Source: Burkholderia sp. BCC0322
GTDB lineage: Bacteria; Pseudomonadota; Gammaproteobacteria; Burkholderiales; Burkholderiaceae
Direction: 5' to 3'
DNA length: 64,000 nucleotides
NCBI RefSeq assembly: GCF_902833045.1
Contig: NZ_CADFDU010000004.1
Span: forward strand, 434,001-498,000
Shown: one piece after another, positions 34,112 through 41,938 of the stretch
Position numbering within the stretch: position 1 is the stretch's first letter
Layout: each line of letters begins with the position of its first letter
Made by a program: the position numbers and the translations under genes
Notes under the pieces: generated by a model
Databases searched by the model: none
Seen by the model: the letters and a program-made list of their open reading frames with translations, nothing else
What the model was told of the DNA's origin: nothing

Positions 34112-34156
34112 GTGCAATAACTGACAGTTTCTCGGCCGGGGGCTTTTCATTAGATT
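34112..34156 (+). promoter_or_regulatory. lux-box-like promoter of the left biosynthetic operon
   Basis: GTGCAATAACTGACAG (34112-34127) has the lux-box layout (xTG-N10-CAG) and ends in the same GACAGT half as the two boxes at 47.4 kb. TAGATT (34151-34156) is a possible -10 element, with exactly the 23-nt gap seen there. The inner dyad AACTG-A-CAGTT is perfect. Predicted transcript start about 34162, 30 bp before the first gene. Confidence 0.5.
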
Positions 34157-34191
34157 GGCGACACGATCCATGCAAAGTCTCGCTCCCTGAC

Positions 34192-35340
34192 ATGACCCTC
34201 ACTGCCAGCGAAGTACAGCACACGACGACCGCCACGTTCCGCGACATCGCCGAACGCCATGCGCGGTCCGCCCCTTCCGGCTCATTCCATCGCGAAGCAT
34301 GGGATGCATTGTCCGAGGCGGGACTGTGGCGCCTGCCGGTAGCGCGCGAACTCGGCGGTGCGGGAAGCACGTGGCGCGACTTCATCGACGCATTCGAGAC
34401 GATTGCCGCGGCGCAGCGCTCCGTCGGCTTCGCGATGGCGCTCGCCAACCAGGCGACGCTGATTCGTGCGATCGTCGCATACGGCTCCGACGCGCAGCGC
34501 GCCCGGCATCTGCCGCCGCTGCTGTCCGGCGCCATCGGCGCCACGGCGATCTCGGAGAAAGGCACCGGCACCGAAGTGCGCGCGCTCGAAACCCGCCTCG
34601 CGCGCGACGGCGACCACTACCGGCTCGACGGCCACAAGTACAACATCAGCCACGCGCCCGAAGCGCGCCTGATGATGATCGTCGCGACCCTGGCCGGCGA
34701 TGGCAAGCCGGCCACCGCGCTGGTGCTGATCGATCCCGCACGCGCAGGCGTGCAGCGCACCGCGCCGCAGGCCACGCTCGGTGTCACGGACCTGCCGATC
34801 GGCGACCTCGCGTTGTCCGGCGTACGCGTCGAGGCCGACGAGTTGCTCGGCGCGCCCGGCGACGGACTGCGCCTGCTGATGGACATCGCGTCGATGAATC
34901 GCGCGCTGTTCGGCCTGCTGTGCGCGAACGTCACCCAGCCGTTCCTCGCCGACGCACTCGCACACACCGGCGCCCGCAAGACGCTCGGCGTCGCGCTGGA
35001 CACGCATCAGCACGTGCAGCGCCGGCTGGTCGACGTCCAGGTCGGCATCGAGCGCACCCGCTGGACGGCGCGCGCCGCGCTCGACTTGCTCGTCGAGCAG
35101 CGTCCCGAAGCCCTCGCGAACTGTTCGATCGCGAAGCTCGCGGGCGCGCGCGATCTCGCGCAGGCCGCACTGCACCTGCTTGCGATTCACGGCAGCGACG
35201 GCTACCGGCACGGTCCGCTCGCCACCTTCGTCGCCGACGCGCTCGCAATGGGATCGGCCGGCGGCACCGAGGAAATGCATTACCGGAACATCTTCAGCCA
35301 GATGCAACGACGCGCGGCCGCCACGGCGCGCGCGGCGTAA
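34192..35340 (+). CDS. acyl-CoA-dehydrogenase-fold flavoprotein, TdaE-like candidate
   Basis: 382 residues with the ACAD layout: N-terminal helical domain (HREAWDALSEAGLWRLPVAR), central beta domain (GATAISEKGTGTEVRALETR, YRLDGHKYNISHAPEARLMM) and C-terminal helical domain (QHVQRRLVDVQVGIERTRWT). At the end, where ordinary enzymes have the catalytic EGT motif, this one reads SAGGTEEMHYRNIF, so the Glu is replaced and a simple dehydrogenase is unlikely. In the tropodithietic acid pathway TdaE is a flavin dioxygenase of this fold that converts the phenylacetyl-CoA shunt product to a tropone; the cluster context supports that here. First gene of the left operon. Confidence 0.75.
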   Translation: MTLTASEVQHTTTATFRDIAERHARSAPSGSFHREAWDALSEAGLWRLPVARELGGAGSTWRDFIDAFETIAAAQRSVGFAMALANQATLIRAIVAYGSDAQRARHLPPLLSGAIGATAISEKGTGTEVRALETRLARDGDHYRLDGHKYNISHAPEARLMMIVATLAGDGKPATALVLIDPARAGVQRTAPQATLGVTDLPIGDLALSGVRVEADELLGAPGDGLRLLMDIASMNRALFGLLCANVTQPFLADALAHTGARKTLGVALDTHQHVQRRLVDVQVGIERTRWTARAALDLLVEQRPEALANCSIAKLAGARDLAQAALHLLAIHGSDGYRHGPLATFVADALAMGSAGGTEEMHYRNIFSQMQRRAAATARAA

Positions 35341-35374
35341 CCGCTCACTTTCACCCCCCCTTCAGGAGTTTCCC

Positions 35375-35779
35375 TTGACTATCCAGACTGGCCTGCGCGC
35401 CCGCGCCACTCACCGCGTCGACACGATTTCGCTTGCCGATCAATGGGGAGGCGAAGCGCACGCGCTCGCGAGCCCGATCATGATCATCTTCATCGAGCAG
35501 ACCTGCATGCAGGCGACCGACCATCTGCTGCCGGACGGGCAGATGACGGTGGGCTACAACTTCGAGATCAAGCATCTCGCACCGACGCCGCCCGAATGGG
35601 AAGTGACGGTCGACGCCGAACTGATCGAGGTCGACGGCCGCATGATGACGTACCGGGTCGAAGTGCGCGACGCGGTGGGCGTGGTCGGCGAAGGCGTGCA
35701 TACGCGCTGCGCGGTGAGCCGCGACGGCTTCCATCGCCGTCTCGCCGAGCGGCGCGACAGCACGGCGCTCGCGCGCTAA
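35375..35779 (+). CDS. FlK-type hotdog thioesterase
   Basis: 134 residues. The start is a TTG (35375) with AGGAG 6 nt upstream; no ATG is available. Residues E41 in IMIIFIEQTCM and H67 in VGYNFEIKHLAPTPPEWEVT match the catalytic Glu and His of fluoroacetyl-CoA thioesterase (FlK), and a Ser (S33) sits where FlK has Thr. The EWEVTVDAEL, DGRMMTYRVEVRDAVG and VGEGVHTRCAV strands complete the hotdog fold. The likely role is to hydrolyse a CoA ester, comparable to TdaD of tropodithietic acid clusters. It is 34 bp after the flavoprotein gene. Confidence 0.82.
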   Translation: MTIQTGLRARATHRVDTISLADQWGGEAHALASPIMIIFIEQTCMQATDHLLPDGQMTVGYNFEIKHLAPTPPEWEVTVDAELIEVDGRMMTYRVEVRDAVGVVGEGVHTRCAVSRDGFHRRLAERRDSTALAR

Positions 35780-35796
35780 CGAGCCGGAGCCCGACC

Positions 35797-36816
35797 ATGA
35801 TTCCGCTTCCGCTGCAGGGTCTCCGGCTGCCGGTGATTGCGTCTCCCATGCTGATCGCGAGCTATCCCGAGATGGTGCTCGCCCAGTGCAAGAGCGGGAT
35901 CGTCGGCGCATTTCCGGCGCTCAACGCGCGGCTCAGCGCACAGCTCGGCAACTGGATCGACACGATCGACGGCACGCTGCGTGCGTACCGGGACGCCCAT
36001 CCCGATGCGCCGGTCGGCCCGTACGCGGTCAACCACATCTGCCATCCGTCGAATCCGCGCGCCGAACAGGACCTGCGCATCTGCATCGAGCGGCGTGTGC
36101 CGCTGATGATCACGAGCCTGCGCGCACCGTCGCGCGACATCGTCGACGCGATCCACGCCTACGGCGGAATCGTGCTGCACGACGTCACGACGGTGCGGCA
36201 TGCGCAGAAGGCGCTGGAAGCCGGCGTCGACGGCCTCGTGCTCGTCGCGGCGGGTGCGGGCGGCCACGCCGGCACGTTGTCGCCGTTCGCGCTGGTCACC
36301 GAAGTACGGCGCTTCTACGACGGCTTCATCGCACTGTCCGGCGCGATCGCGACGGGCGACGCGATCGCCGCCGCGCGCGCGCTCGGCGCCGACTTCGCGT
36401 ACATCGGCACGCGCTTCCTGGCATCGCACGAAGCAAACGTGGTGCAGCGATACAAGGACACGATCGTCGAAGCCAGCGCGGCCGACATCATCTATACCGA
36501 CGCGTTCACCGGCGTCCACGGCAACTACCTGCGCCAGAGCATCGAGGCGGCCGGGCTCGACGCGCGCCGGCTCGCACGGGTCGACGGCGCGCAGCTCGAT
36601 TTCTCGCCGGAAGGCGGCGCGAAGCAGTGGCGCGACATCTGGGGGGCCGGCCAGGGCGTCGGCGCGATGGACGCGGTACTCAGCGTCGCCGAGATCGTCG
36701 AACGGCTCGAGGCCGAATACGAGCGCGCCGTCGCGCGGCTGCAGCCGGGTGCAGCCGCGCACGTCGCCGCACACCGGCCGCCCGCTTCGTCGACTTCACG
36801 GATCGAAACGCCATGA
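35797..36816 (+). CDS. nitronate-monooxygenase/2-nitropropane-dioxygenase-like FMN enzyme
   Basis: 339 residues, TIM-barrel FMN protein. LPVIASPMLIASYPEMVLAQ opens the barrel, LVLVAAGAGGHAGTLSPFAL is the FMN/active-site GGHxG segment, LSGAIATGDAIAAARALGAD and FAYIGTRFLASHEANVV form the phosphate-binding end. Family members oxidise nitronates or act as flavin reductases and enoyl reductases; the substrate here is unknown. Its stop overlaps the pheA ATG (ATGA), tying it into the operon. A second member of the family lies at 56977-58047. Confidence 0.85.
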   Translation: MIPLPLQGLRLPVIASPMLIASYPEMVLAQCKSGIVGAFPALNARLSAQLGNWIDTIDGTLRAYRDAHPDAPVGPYAVNHICHPSNPRAEQDLRICIERRVPLMITSLRAPSRDIVDAIHAYGGIVLHDVTTVRHAQKALEAGVDGLVLVAAGAGGHAGTLSPFALVTEVRRFYDGFIALSGAIATGDAIAAARALGADFAYIGTRFLASHEANVVQRYKDTIVEASAADIIYTDAFTGVHGNYLRQSIEAAGLDARRLARVDGAQLDFSPEGGAKQWRDIWGAGQGVGAMDAVLSVAEIVERLEAEYERAVARLQPGAAAHVAAHRPPASSTSRIETP

Positions 36817-37955
36817 CGCCGTCCGAACTTGCCGCCCCGTCGTCCGTCGACGATGCGATCGCGCGCCGCCGCGCGCAGATCGACGTGATCGACGACGAAC
36901 TTCTCGCGCTGATCGGCCAGCGCATCGTGCACGCGACCGAGATCGGTCATCTCAAGCGGCACGCGGGGCTCGCGGTGCAGCAGCCCGCCCGCGAAGCGTC
37001 GATCGTCGCCGAGCTGTGCACGCGCGCGCCGTGGGGGCTGCGCGACCGCGACCTGAAGGCCATCTGGCAAACGCTGTTCCGCGCGAGCCGTGACGCGCAA
37101 TCGCTGCCGTCAGTCGCGTTCCTCGGCCCGTCGGGTACCTACACCGAAGCCGCGATGTTGCGGCATTTCGGCGAGTTTGCCCGCGGGCAGGCACACGAGA
37201 CGATCGATGCAGTATTCGAAGCGCTCGCGCGCGGCGACGCGGATTGCGCGGTCGTGCCGGTCGAGAATTCCTCCGAAGGCAGCGTGACCCGCACGCTCGA
37301 CCTGCTGATCGCGCAAGCGGCACCCGTCACGGGCGAGATCGAGCTGCCGGTCGCGCACTGCCTGCTGAGCGCCAGCGGATCGCTCGCCGGCGTCGACAGC
37401 GTGGTCGGCCATCCGCAGGCACTCGCGCAATGCCGCGCGTGGCTCGACACGCATGCGCCCGGCCTGCGCCGCATCCCCGTTTCCAGCAACGCGGTGGCCG
37501 CGCGCGAAGCCGCGCACCTGTACGACTGCGCGGCGATCGCCGGCGAACCGGCAGCCGCACTTTACGGACTGCGAATCGTATCCCGCACGATCCAGGATCA
37601 CCCGGACAACCGCACGCGCTTCGTGATCGTCGGCGGGCAGATTCCCGCCCCGACCGGCCACGACCGCACGAGCATCGTGCTGCGGCCGACCGATGCGCCC
37701 GACGCGCTCGCGCGCGTATTCGATGCGCTCGCGCACCACCGCGCACCGCTGCTGTGGGTCGACGTGCGTCCGGCACGGGGCGGCGGCCATGCGTATCGGT
37801 ACTGCATCGATTTCGGCGGGCACCCGCTCGATCCGAACGTGCGCGCGGCACTCGACGAAGTCGCGCTCGCCGCTGCCGAACTGCGCGTCCTCGGCGCGTA
37901 TCCGCGTGCCGCGAGCGGGTCGGACGCACCCGCCGACGGGTCGGCCGCGCAATGA
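36813..37955 (+). CDS. pheA: chorismate mutase/prephenate dehydratase (P-protein) with degraded ACT domain
   Basis: 380 residues. Residues ~15-95 are an AroQ chorismate mutase (RRAQIDVIDDELLALIGQRI, EIGHLKRHAG); ~98-275 the prephenate dehydratase (VAFLGPSGTYTEAAMLRHFG, VPVENSSEGSVTRTLDLL, DHPDNRTRFVIVGG with the catalytic TRF); ~285-365 the ACT domain. It makes phenylpyruvate from chorismate. The two Phe-binding ACT motifs are changed: GAL reads DAL (TDAPDALARVFDAL) and ESRP reads DVRP (LLWVDVRPARGG), so feedback inhibition by phenylalanine is probably lost. This suits a biosynthetic cluster that needs phenylpyruvate; TdaC is the comparable enzyme in tropodithietic acid loci. Confidence 0.9.
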   Translation: MTPSELAAPSSVDDAIARRRAQIDVIDDELLALIGQRIVHATEIGHLKRHAGLAVQQPAREASIVAELCTRAPWGLRDRDLKAIWQTLFRASRDAQSLPSVAFLGPSGTYTEAAMLRHFGEFARGQAHETIDAVFEALARGDADCAVVPVENSSEGSVTRTLDLLIAQAAPVTGEIELPVAHCLLSASGSLAGVDSVVGHPQALAQCRAWLDTHAPGLRRIPVSSNAVAAREAAHLYDCAAIAGEPAAALYGLRIVSRTIQDHPDNRTRFVIVGGQIPAPTGHDRTSIVLRPTDAPDALARVFDALAHHRAPLLWVDVRPARGGGHAYRYCIDFGGHPLDPNVRAALDEVALAAAELRVLGAYPRAASGSDAPADGSAAQ

Positions 37956-38623
37956 CGACGGCACCCGCTTCGTCCCGCGTCGCCGCCCGACTGCTCGCGA
38001 TTCGCGACGGTCGCGACGATCGCCTGCTCGTGCTCTGCGGCATCGCCTCGGCGGGATGCTTGCCGCTCGCCGCCGGACGATGGCTGCGCGCGCTGCGCGC
38101 CGAATACGACGACGAACTGGAGTTGCTGCCGATCGTGCGCGGCATGCCGGACGCCGCCGACACCGCGTGCCTGCTGCGGCGCTGCGCGCGTCTCCAGCTT
38201 CCTGCGGTAGCGATCGGCGACACCGCGGCAACCGCCTACGGCCGCTGGCGCACATGCCTGCCCGCGGCGCCGCTGACCTGGCAGGTGCTCGAAACGGCGG
38301 CGGCACGGCCCGCGGCGCCGCTGCCCGGCGGCCTGCTGGCGCGCTGGCCGGCACGCCCGGCCGAACCGGTCGACTGGCCTCGCTCGCGCCGCGTGGTCGC
38401 CGATCTCGGCGCTGCGTCGCCGGCGCTTGGCGCCCGGATCGGCGCGCTCACCGACGCCCTGTACGACGGCACGCTCGTCATCGCCGGCATTGCGCTGGAC
38501 ACCGCCCCTGGCGCGCCTCACACCTTCATCACCGATGCACTGGACCGGCTCGCCAACTACGTCCGGATGCAGCGGATCGCCGCCGTGACACGCCGCGCCC
38601 CGTCGCTGCGGAGCCGCCTGTGA
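37952..38623 (+). CDS. collapsed DAHP-synthase-like protein (predicted pseudoenzyme)
   Basis: 223 residues. I aligned it by eye with the true DAHP synthase at 46245-47351: LLAIRDGRDDRLLVLCG matches LAQIIAGEDDRLALIVG, LRALRAEYDDELELLPIV matches LAPLRERYADVLEIVMRV, LQLPAVAIGDT matches LGLPAATEFLD, and the C-terminal YDGTLVIAGIALD and ITDALDRLANYV match HRGERAIVGVMIE and ITDACLGWDHTAELV. The catalytic elements are gone: GPCSIH reads GIASAG, and KPRT, the GGK and the DASHGNS motifs are absent or deleted. Both ends overlap neighbours (ATGA, GTGA), so it is kept and coupled. Role unknown; a regulator or partner of the real enzyme is possible. Confidence 0.75.
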   Translation: MTTAPASSRVAARLLAIRDGRDDRLLVLCGIASAGCLPLAAGRWLRALRAEYDDELELLPIVRGMPDAADTACLLRRCARLQLPAVAIGDTAATAYGRWRTCLPAAPLTWQVLETAAARPAAPLPGGLLARWPARPAEPVDWPRSRRVVADLGAASPALGARIGALTDALYDGTLVIAGIALDTAPGAPHTFITDALDRLANYVRMQRIAAVTRRAPSLRSRL

Positions 38624-39144
38624 GCCCGCGCTCGCAGGCCGGCCCGACGCGCATCGCGCTCGTCGGGATGCCCGGCGCCGGCAAGACGACCCTCGGCAGC
38701 GCACTGGCCGGCGCGCTCGGTTTGCCGTTCGTCGACGCCGATCGGGAACTCGAACGCCGCTTCGGCGCCCCCGTCGCGGCGCAATTCCATGCGGGCGACT
38801 TCCGCGCACGTGAGGCCGACGTCATCGACGCGCTGACGCGCGGGCCGGCGCTCGTGCTCGCGACCGGCGGCGGCGCCGTGCTGCGCGACGATACGCGCGC
38901 CCGGCTCGGCCAGCGCTGTTTCGTGATCCATCTCGCGAGCGATCTCGACACCCTGTTGCACCGCACGCGCGACGACGCGTCCCGCCCGCTGCTGAACGTC
39001 GCCGACCCGCGCGCGGCGCTCGCCGCGCTGCACGACGCGCGCGAATCGCTGTACCGCGCATGCGCGCATCGCCGCATCGACACATCCGGCCAGTCCGTCG
39101 CACAAACGCTCGCGGCAGCGCTCGACGCGCTTGCCATGGCGTAA
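38620..39144 (+). CDS. aroK: shikimate kinase
   Basis: 174 residues. P-loop ALVGMPGAGKTTLGSALAGA near residue 16; DADRELERRFG holds the shikimate-binding Asp/Arg; VLATGGGAVLRDDTRARLGQ carries the GGG motif; the lid Arg is in RDDASRPLLNVADPR. It phosphorylates shikimate at the 3-hydroxyl. The start is a GTG at 38620 that overlaps the stop of the DAHP-synthase-like gene (GTGA). It is a second, cluster-specific copy next to pheA and DAHP synthase, consistent with a dedicated flux boost. The left operon ends here, 150 bp before the efflux genes. Confidence 0.9.
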   Translation: MSPRSQAGPTRIALVGMPGAGKTTLGSALAGALGLPFVDADRELERRFGAPVAAQFHAGDFRAREADVIDALTRGPALVLATGGGAVLRDDTRARLGQRCFVIHLASDLDTLLHRTRDDASRPLLNVADPRAALAALHDARESLYRACAHRRIDTSGQSVAQTLAAALDALAMA

Positions 39145-39237
39145 ATCGCTCCTCCGATCGGCCCCCCCTTCAGCTGCTTCAACTCCGCCGGCCGGTTCGG
39201 CGGACTGCCATTTCTACCAGTTGCCGAGCGTCAAATA

Positions 39238-39263
39238 ATATCTAAAGATATATTTTTAGATAT
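39238..39263. promoter_or_regulatory. AT-rich operator upstream of the efflux operon
   Basis: ATATCTAAA (39238-39246) and TTTAGATAT (39255-39263) are a perfect 9-bp inverted repeat with an 8-bp centre; the half-site AGATAT/ATATCT occurs three times. It lies 31 bp before the outer-membrane component gene, in a stretch almost without G or C. MarR- or TetR-like repressors use such sites; none is encoded next to it. Confidence 0.65.
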
Positions 39264-39294
39264 ATTGTTCGCCATCGCGCACAGGAAACCGACC

Positions 39295-40740
39295 ATGCCC
39301 TCTCTCATCGACCGAGCGCGCGGCTCACGCCGCCTGGTTCCCGCGCTCGCCGCGCTTGCGATCGCCGGCTGCGCGCCGTTCGGCGCGCAACGCCCGGCGG
39401 CCCGGATGACGCCCGTCGAGCAACTCGATGCGGGCGCCGCGATCCACGCCGCCGGCGCAGGCTCGCCGACGATCGCCGAACGCTGGTGGACCGCGTTCGG
39501 CGATGCGCAGCTGGATCGCCTCGTCGACGATGCACTGGCCGGCGCCCCGACGCTGCAGGCGCAACGCGAACGTGTCGCGCAGGCGCTCGCCGACGCCGAT
39601 GTCGAAAGCGCCGCGCTGTTGCCGCAACTCGGCGCGACGGTCAGTGCGGTGCCGACGCGCCTGCCCGGCAGCTACCGGACACCTCCACCCGCGGCCGGCC
39701 ACTGGCAGGTCGACGCGCAGGCGCTCCTCGGCGCATCGTGGAATCTCGACATCGCCGGCCGGCAGCACGCGCTGGCCCGCGCCGCCGCGCTGCGCGCGGA
39801 CCAGCAGCGCGCGCTCGAGCACGCGGCCACCGTGTCGCTACAGGCGGCGATCGTCGAAACCTATCTGCAGCTCGTGCTCGAACAGCAATTGCTCGCGATC
39901 TCGCGCGATACGCTGCAGCAACACAGCTATCTGCTCCGCCTCACGTCGCAACGCGCCGACGCCGGGCTCGACATGCAGGTCGCCGTGCTTAGGGCAAGCG
40001 AACCCATTCCGCACGCGCAGGCCGACATCGACACGCACGCGGCCGCATCGGCCCGGCTGCGCCACCGGCTCGCCGCGCTCGTCGGCCGGGGGCCCGGTTA
40101 CGCCGATGCGCTGACGCCGGCCGCGCCGCCCGCGGCCGAGCCGCCGATGCCGGCCGTCCTGCCCGCGGCGCTGATCGGCCGCCGGCCGGACGTACTGGCC
40201 GCGCGCTACCAGGTCGAAGCCGAGGCGGCGAACATCGACGCGGCGCGCGCCGCGTTCTATCCGGACGTCAACCTGATGGCCTTCGCCGGCGTGCAGAGCT
40301 TCGGCTTCCGCGCGCTGTTCCACGGCAACAGCGGCACGTTCGGCGCGGGTCCCGCGATCACGCTGCCGATTTTCGAGGGTGGCCGGCTGCGAGCCGGCCT
40401 GCGCGCACAAACCGCCGCCTACAACGCCGCCGTCGCGGTGTACGACGACACGGTCGTCAACGCGCTTGCACAGGTCAGCGACACCCTCGTCCAGATCGAC
40501 ACCCTCCGCCGGCAGCGCGCGCTTCAGCGCGACGCGCTGTCGCGCGCGCAACAGACCTACGCCGTCGAAACGCAGCGCTACCGGAAGGGCATTTCCGGCT
40601 ACCTCGACGTCCTGCTCGCCGAAGGCCGGCTGCTCGAGGATCGCGCATCGGTCGCCCGTGCGGACGCGTCGTTCGCGATCGAGCACGCCCGCCTGATCGC
40701 CGCGCTCGGCGGCGCCACTTCCACTGGAGTCACGCAATGA
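39295..40740 (+). CDS. outer-membrane efflux lipoprotein (NodT/OprM family)
   Basis: 481 residues. The signal sequence ends in the lipobox LAIAGC. Two TolC-type repeats follow: WWTAFGDAQLDRLVDDALAG and AAILVETYLQ-like helices in the first, RPDVLAARYQVEAEAANIDA, ARAAFYPDVNLMAFAGVQSF and AGPAITLPIFEGGRLRAGLR in the second. It forms the outer-membrane channel of the tripartite pump with the next two genes. AGGAAA lies 8 nt before the ATG. The stop overlaps the HlyD gene (ATGA). Confidence 0.9.
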   Translation: MPSLIDRARGSRRLVPALAALAIAGCAPFGAQRPAARMTPVEQLDAGAAIHAAGAGSPTIAERWWTAFGDAQLDRLVDDALAGAPTLQAQRERVAQALADADVESAALLPQLGATVSAVPTRLPGSYRTPPPAAGHWQVDAQALLGASWNLDIAGRQHALARAAALRADQQRALEHAATVSLQAAIVETYLQLVLEQQLLAISRDTLQQHSYLLRLTSQRADAGLDMQVAVLRASEPIPHAQADIDTHAAASARLRHRLAALVGRGPGYADALTPAAPPAAEPPMPAVLPAALIGRRPDVLAARYQVEAEAANIDAARAAFYPDVNLMAFAGVQSFGFRALFHGNSGTFGAGPAITLPIFEGGRLRAGLRAQTAAYNAAVAVYDDTVVNALAQVSDTLVQIDTLRRQRALQRDALSRAQQTYAVETQRYRKGISGYLDVLLAEGRLLEDRASVARADASFAIEHARLIAALGGATSTGVTQ

Positions 40741-41936
40741 ACCGTCCCGAATCCCCCGCCGCCGAGCCGTCGCTGCAACGCGCGCGCCGGCGCTACTTCC
40801 GCTGGTTCTTCATCGCACTCGCCGGCGCCGCCGGCATCGGCGTCGCCGCGTGGGCCACCACGCGCGGCACCGAGACGACCGACGATGCATACGTGTCCGG
40901 CGACGTCGTGCAGATCTCGCCGCAGATCGGCGGCACCGTCGACGCCGTGCGCGTGCAGAACGCCGACTGGGTCGGTCCGGGCGACCTGCTCTTCAGCGTC
41001 GACAAGACCGATGCGCGGCTCGCGCTGGACGAAGCGGTCGCCCAGCTCGCCCGCGCGGTGCGCGAATACCGTACCGCGCATGCGGACGCGGCGCGCGAGG
41101 AAGCACAGATCCGGCTGCGGCGCGCCGAATTGTCCAAGGCGAATGACGATCTCCAGCGCCGGCAGAGCCTCGCACAGGACGGCGGCGTATCGCGCGAGGA
41201 TCTTCGCCATGCGCGGGACGCGATGGACGGTGCGTCGGCCGCGCTGAACGCGCAGCAAGCCGCCTACGACGCGACGCTCGCGCACACCGACGGCACGTCG
41301 ATCGACACGAACCCGCTCGTGCGCGCGGCGGCGTCCCGGGTCCGCAGCGCGGCGCTTGCGCTGCGCCGCACCGAAATACGCGCGCCGCTCGGCGGGCTCG
41401 TCACGCGCCGGGTCGTGCAGGTCGGCCAGCACGTCTCGCCCGGCACGCCGTCGATGGCGCTCGTTCCGCTCGATCACGTGTGGGTCGAAGCCAACTTCAA
41501 GGAATCGCAGCTGCGCGGCATGCGCGCCGGGCAGCCGGTCGAACTGTTCTCGGATCTGTACGGCAGCGACGTGGTGTTCCACGGGCGCGTCGTCGGGCTC
41601 GAAGCCGGCACGGGCGCAGCGTTCGCGGCCGTGCCCGCGCAGAACGCGACCGGCAACTGGATCAAGGTCGTTCAGCGCGTGCCGGTCCGGATCGCGCTCG
41701 ACCCCGCCGAGCTGCGCGCGCACCCGCTGCGCATCGGCCTGTCGATGACGGCATCGGTGCCGGTCGAACACGGCAGCGGCACCGCATCGGCGTCGCCGGT
41801 CGCCCGCCCGCCCGCGGTGCGCAGGTCGATCGACGCCACATCGATCTACCGTGACGACGACGAAGCGGGCAATGCGCTCGTCGCCGAGACGATTCGCGCG
41901 AACAGCGGCGCGCGCCCGCTCGCACCGGGAGCCTGA
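40737..41936 (+). CDS. membrane-fusion protein (EmrA/HlyD family)
   Basis: 399 residues: one N-terminal membrane span (YFRWFFIALAGAAGIGVAAW), then TTDDAYVSGDVVQISPQIGG, the biotinyl-lipoyl-like HlyD motif, a coiled-coil hairpin (~95-200) and the returning half (EIRAPLGGLVTRRVVQVGQH, HVWVEANFKESQLRGMRAGQ). It links the MFS pump with the outer-membrane channel. Translationally coupled to both neighbours. The C-terminal ~45 residues (SIYRDDDEAGNALVAETIRA) are an extension not usual for EmrA. Confidence 0.9.
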   Translation: MNRPESPAAEPSLQRARRRYFRWFFIALAGAAGIGVAAWATTRGTETTDDAYVSGDVVQISPQIGGTVDAVRVQNADWVGPGDLLFSVDKTDARLALDEAVAQLARAVREYRTAHADAAREEAQIRLRRAELSKANDDLQRRQSLAQDGGVSREDLRHARDAMDGASAALNAQQAAYDATLAHTDGTSIDTNPLVRAAASRVRSAALALRRTEIRAPLGGLVTRRVVQVGQHVSPGTPSMALVPLDHVWVEANFKESQLRGMRAGQPVELFSDLYGSDVVFHGRVVGLEAGTGAAFAAVPAQNATGNWIKVVQRVPVRIALDPAELRAHPLRIGLSMTASVPVEHGSGTASASPVARPPAVRRSIDATSIYRDDDEAGNALVAETIRANSGARPLAPGA

Positions 41937-41938
41937 CG

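Noticed and set aside
39265-39294. Upstream TTG start for the efflux lipoprotein
   Set aside because: It begins next to the AT-rich operator; the ATG at 39295 has AGGAAA and leads straight into the signal peptide.
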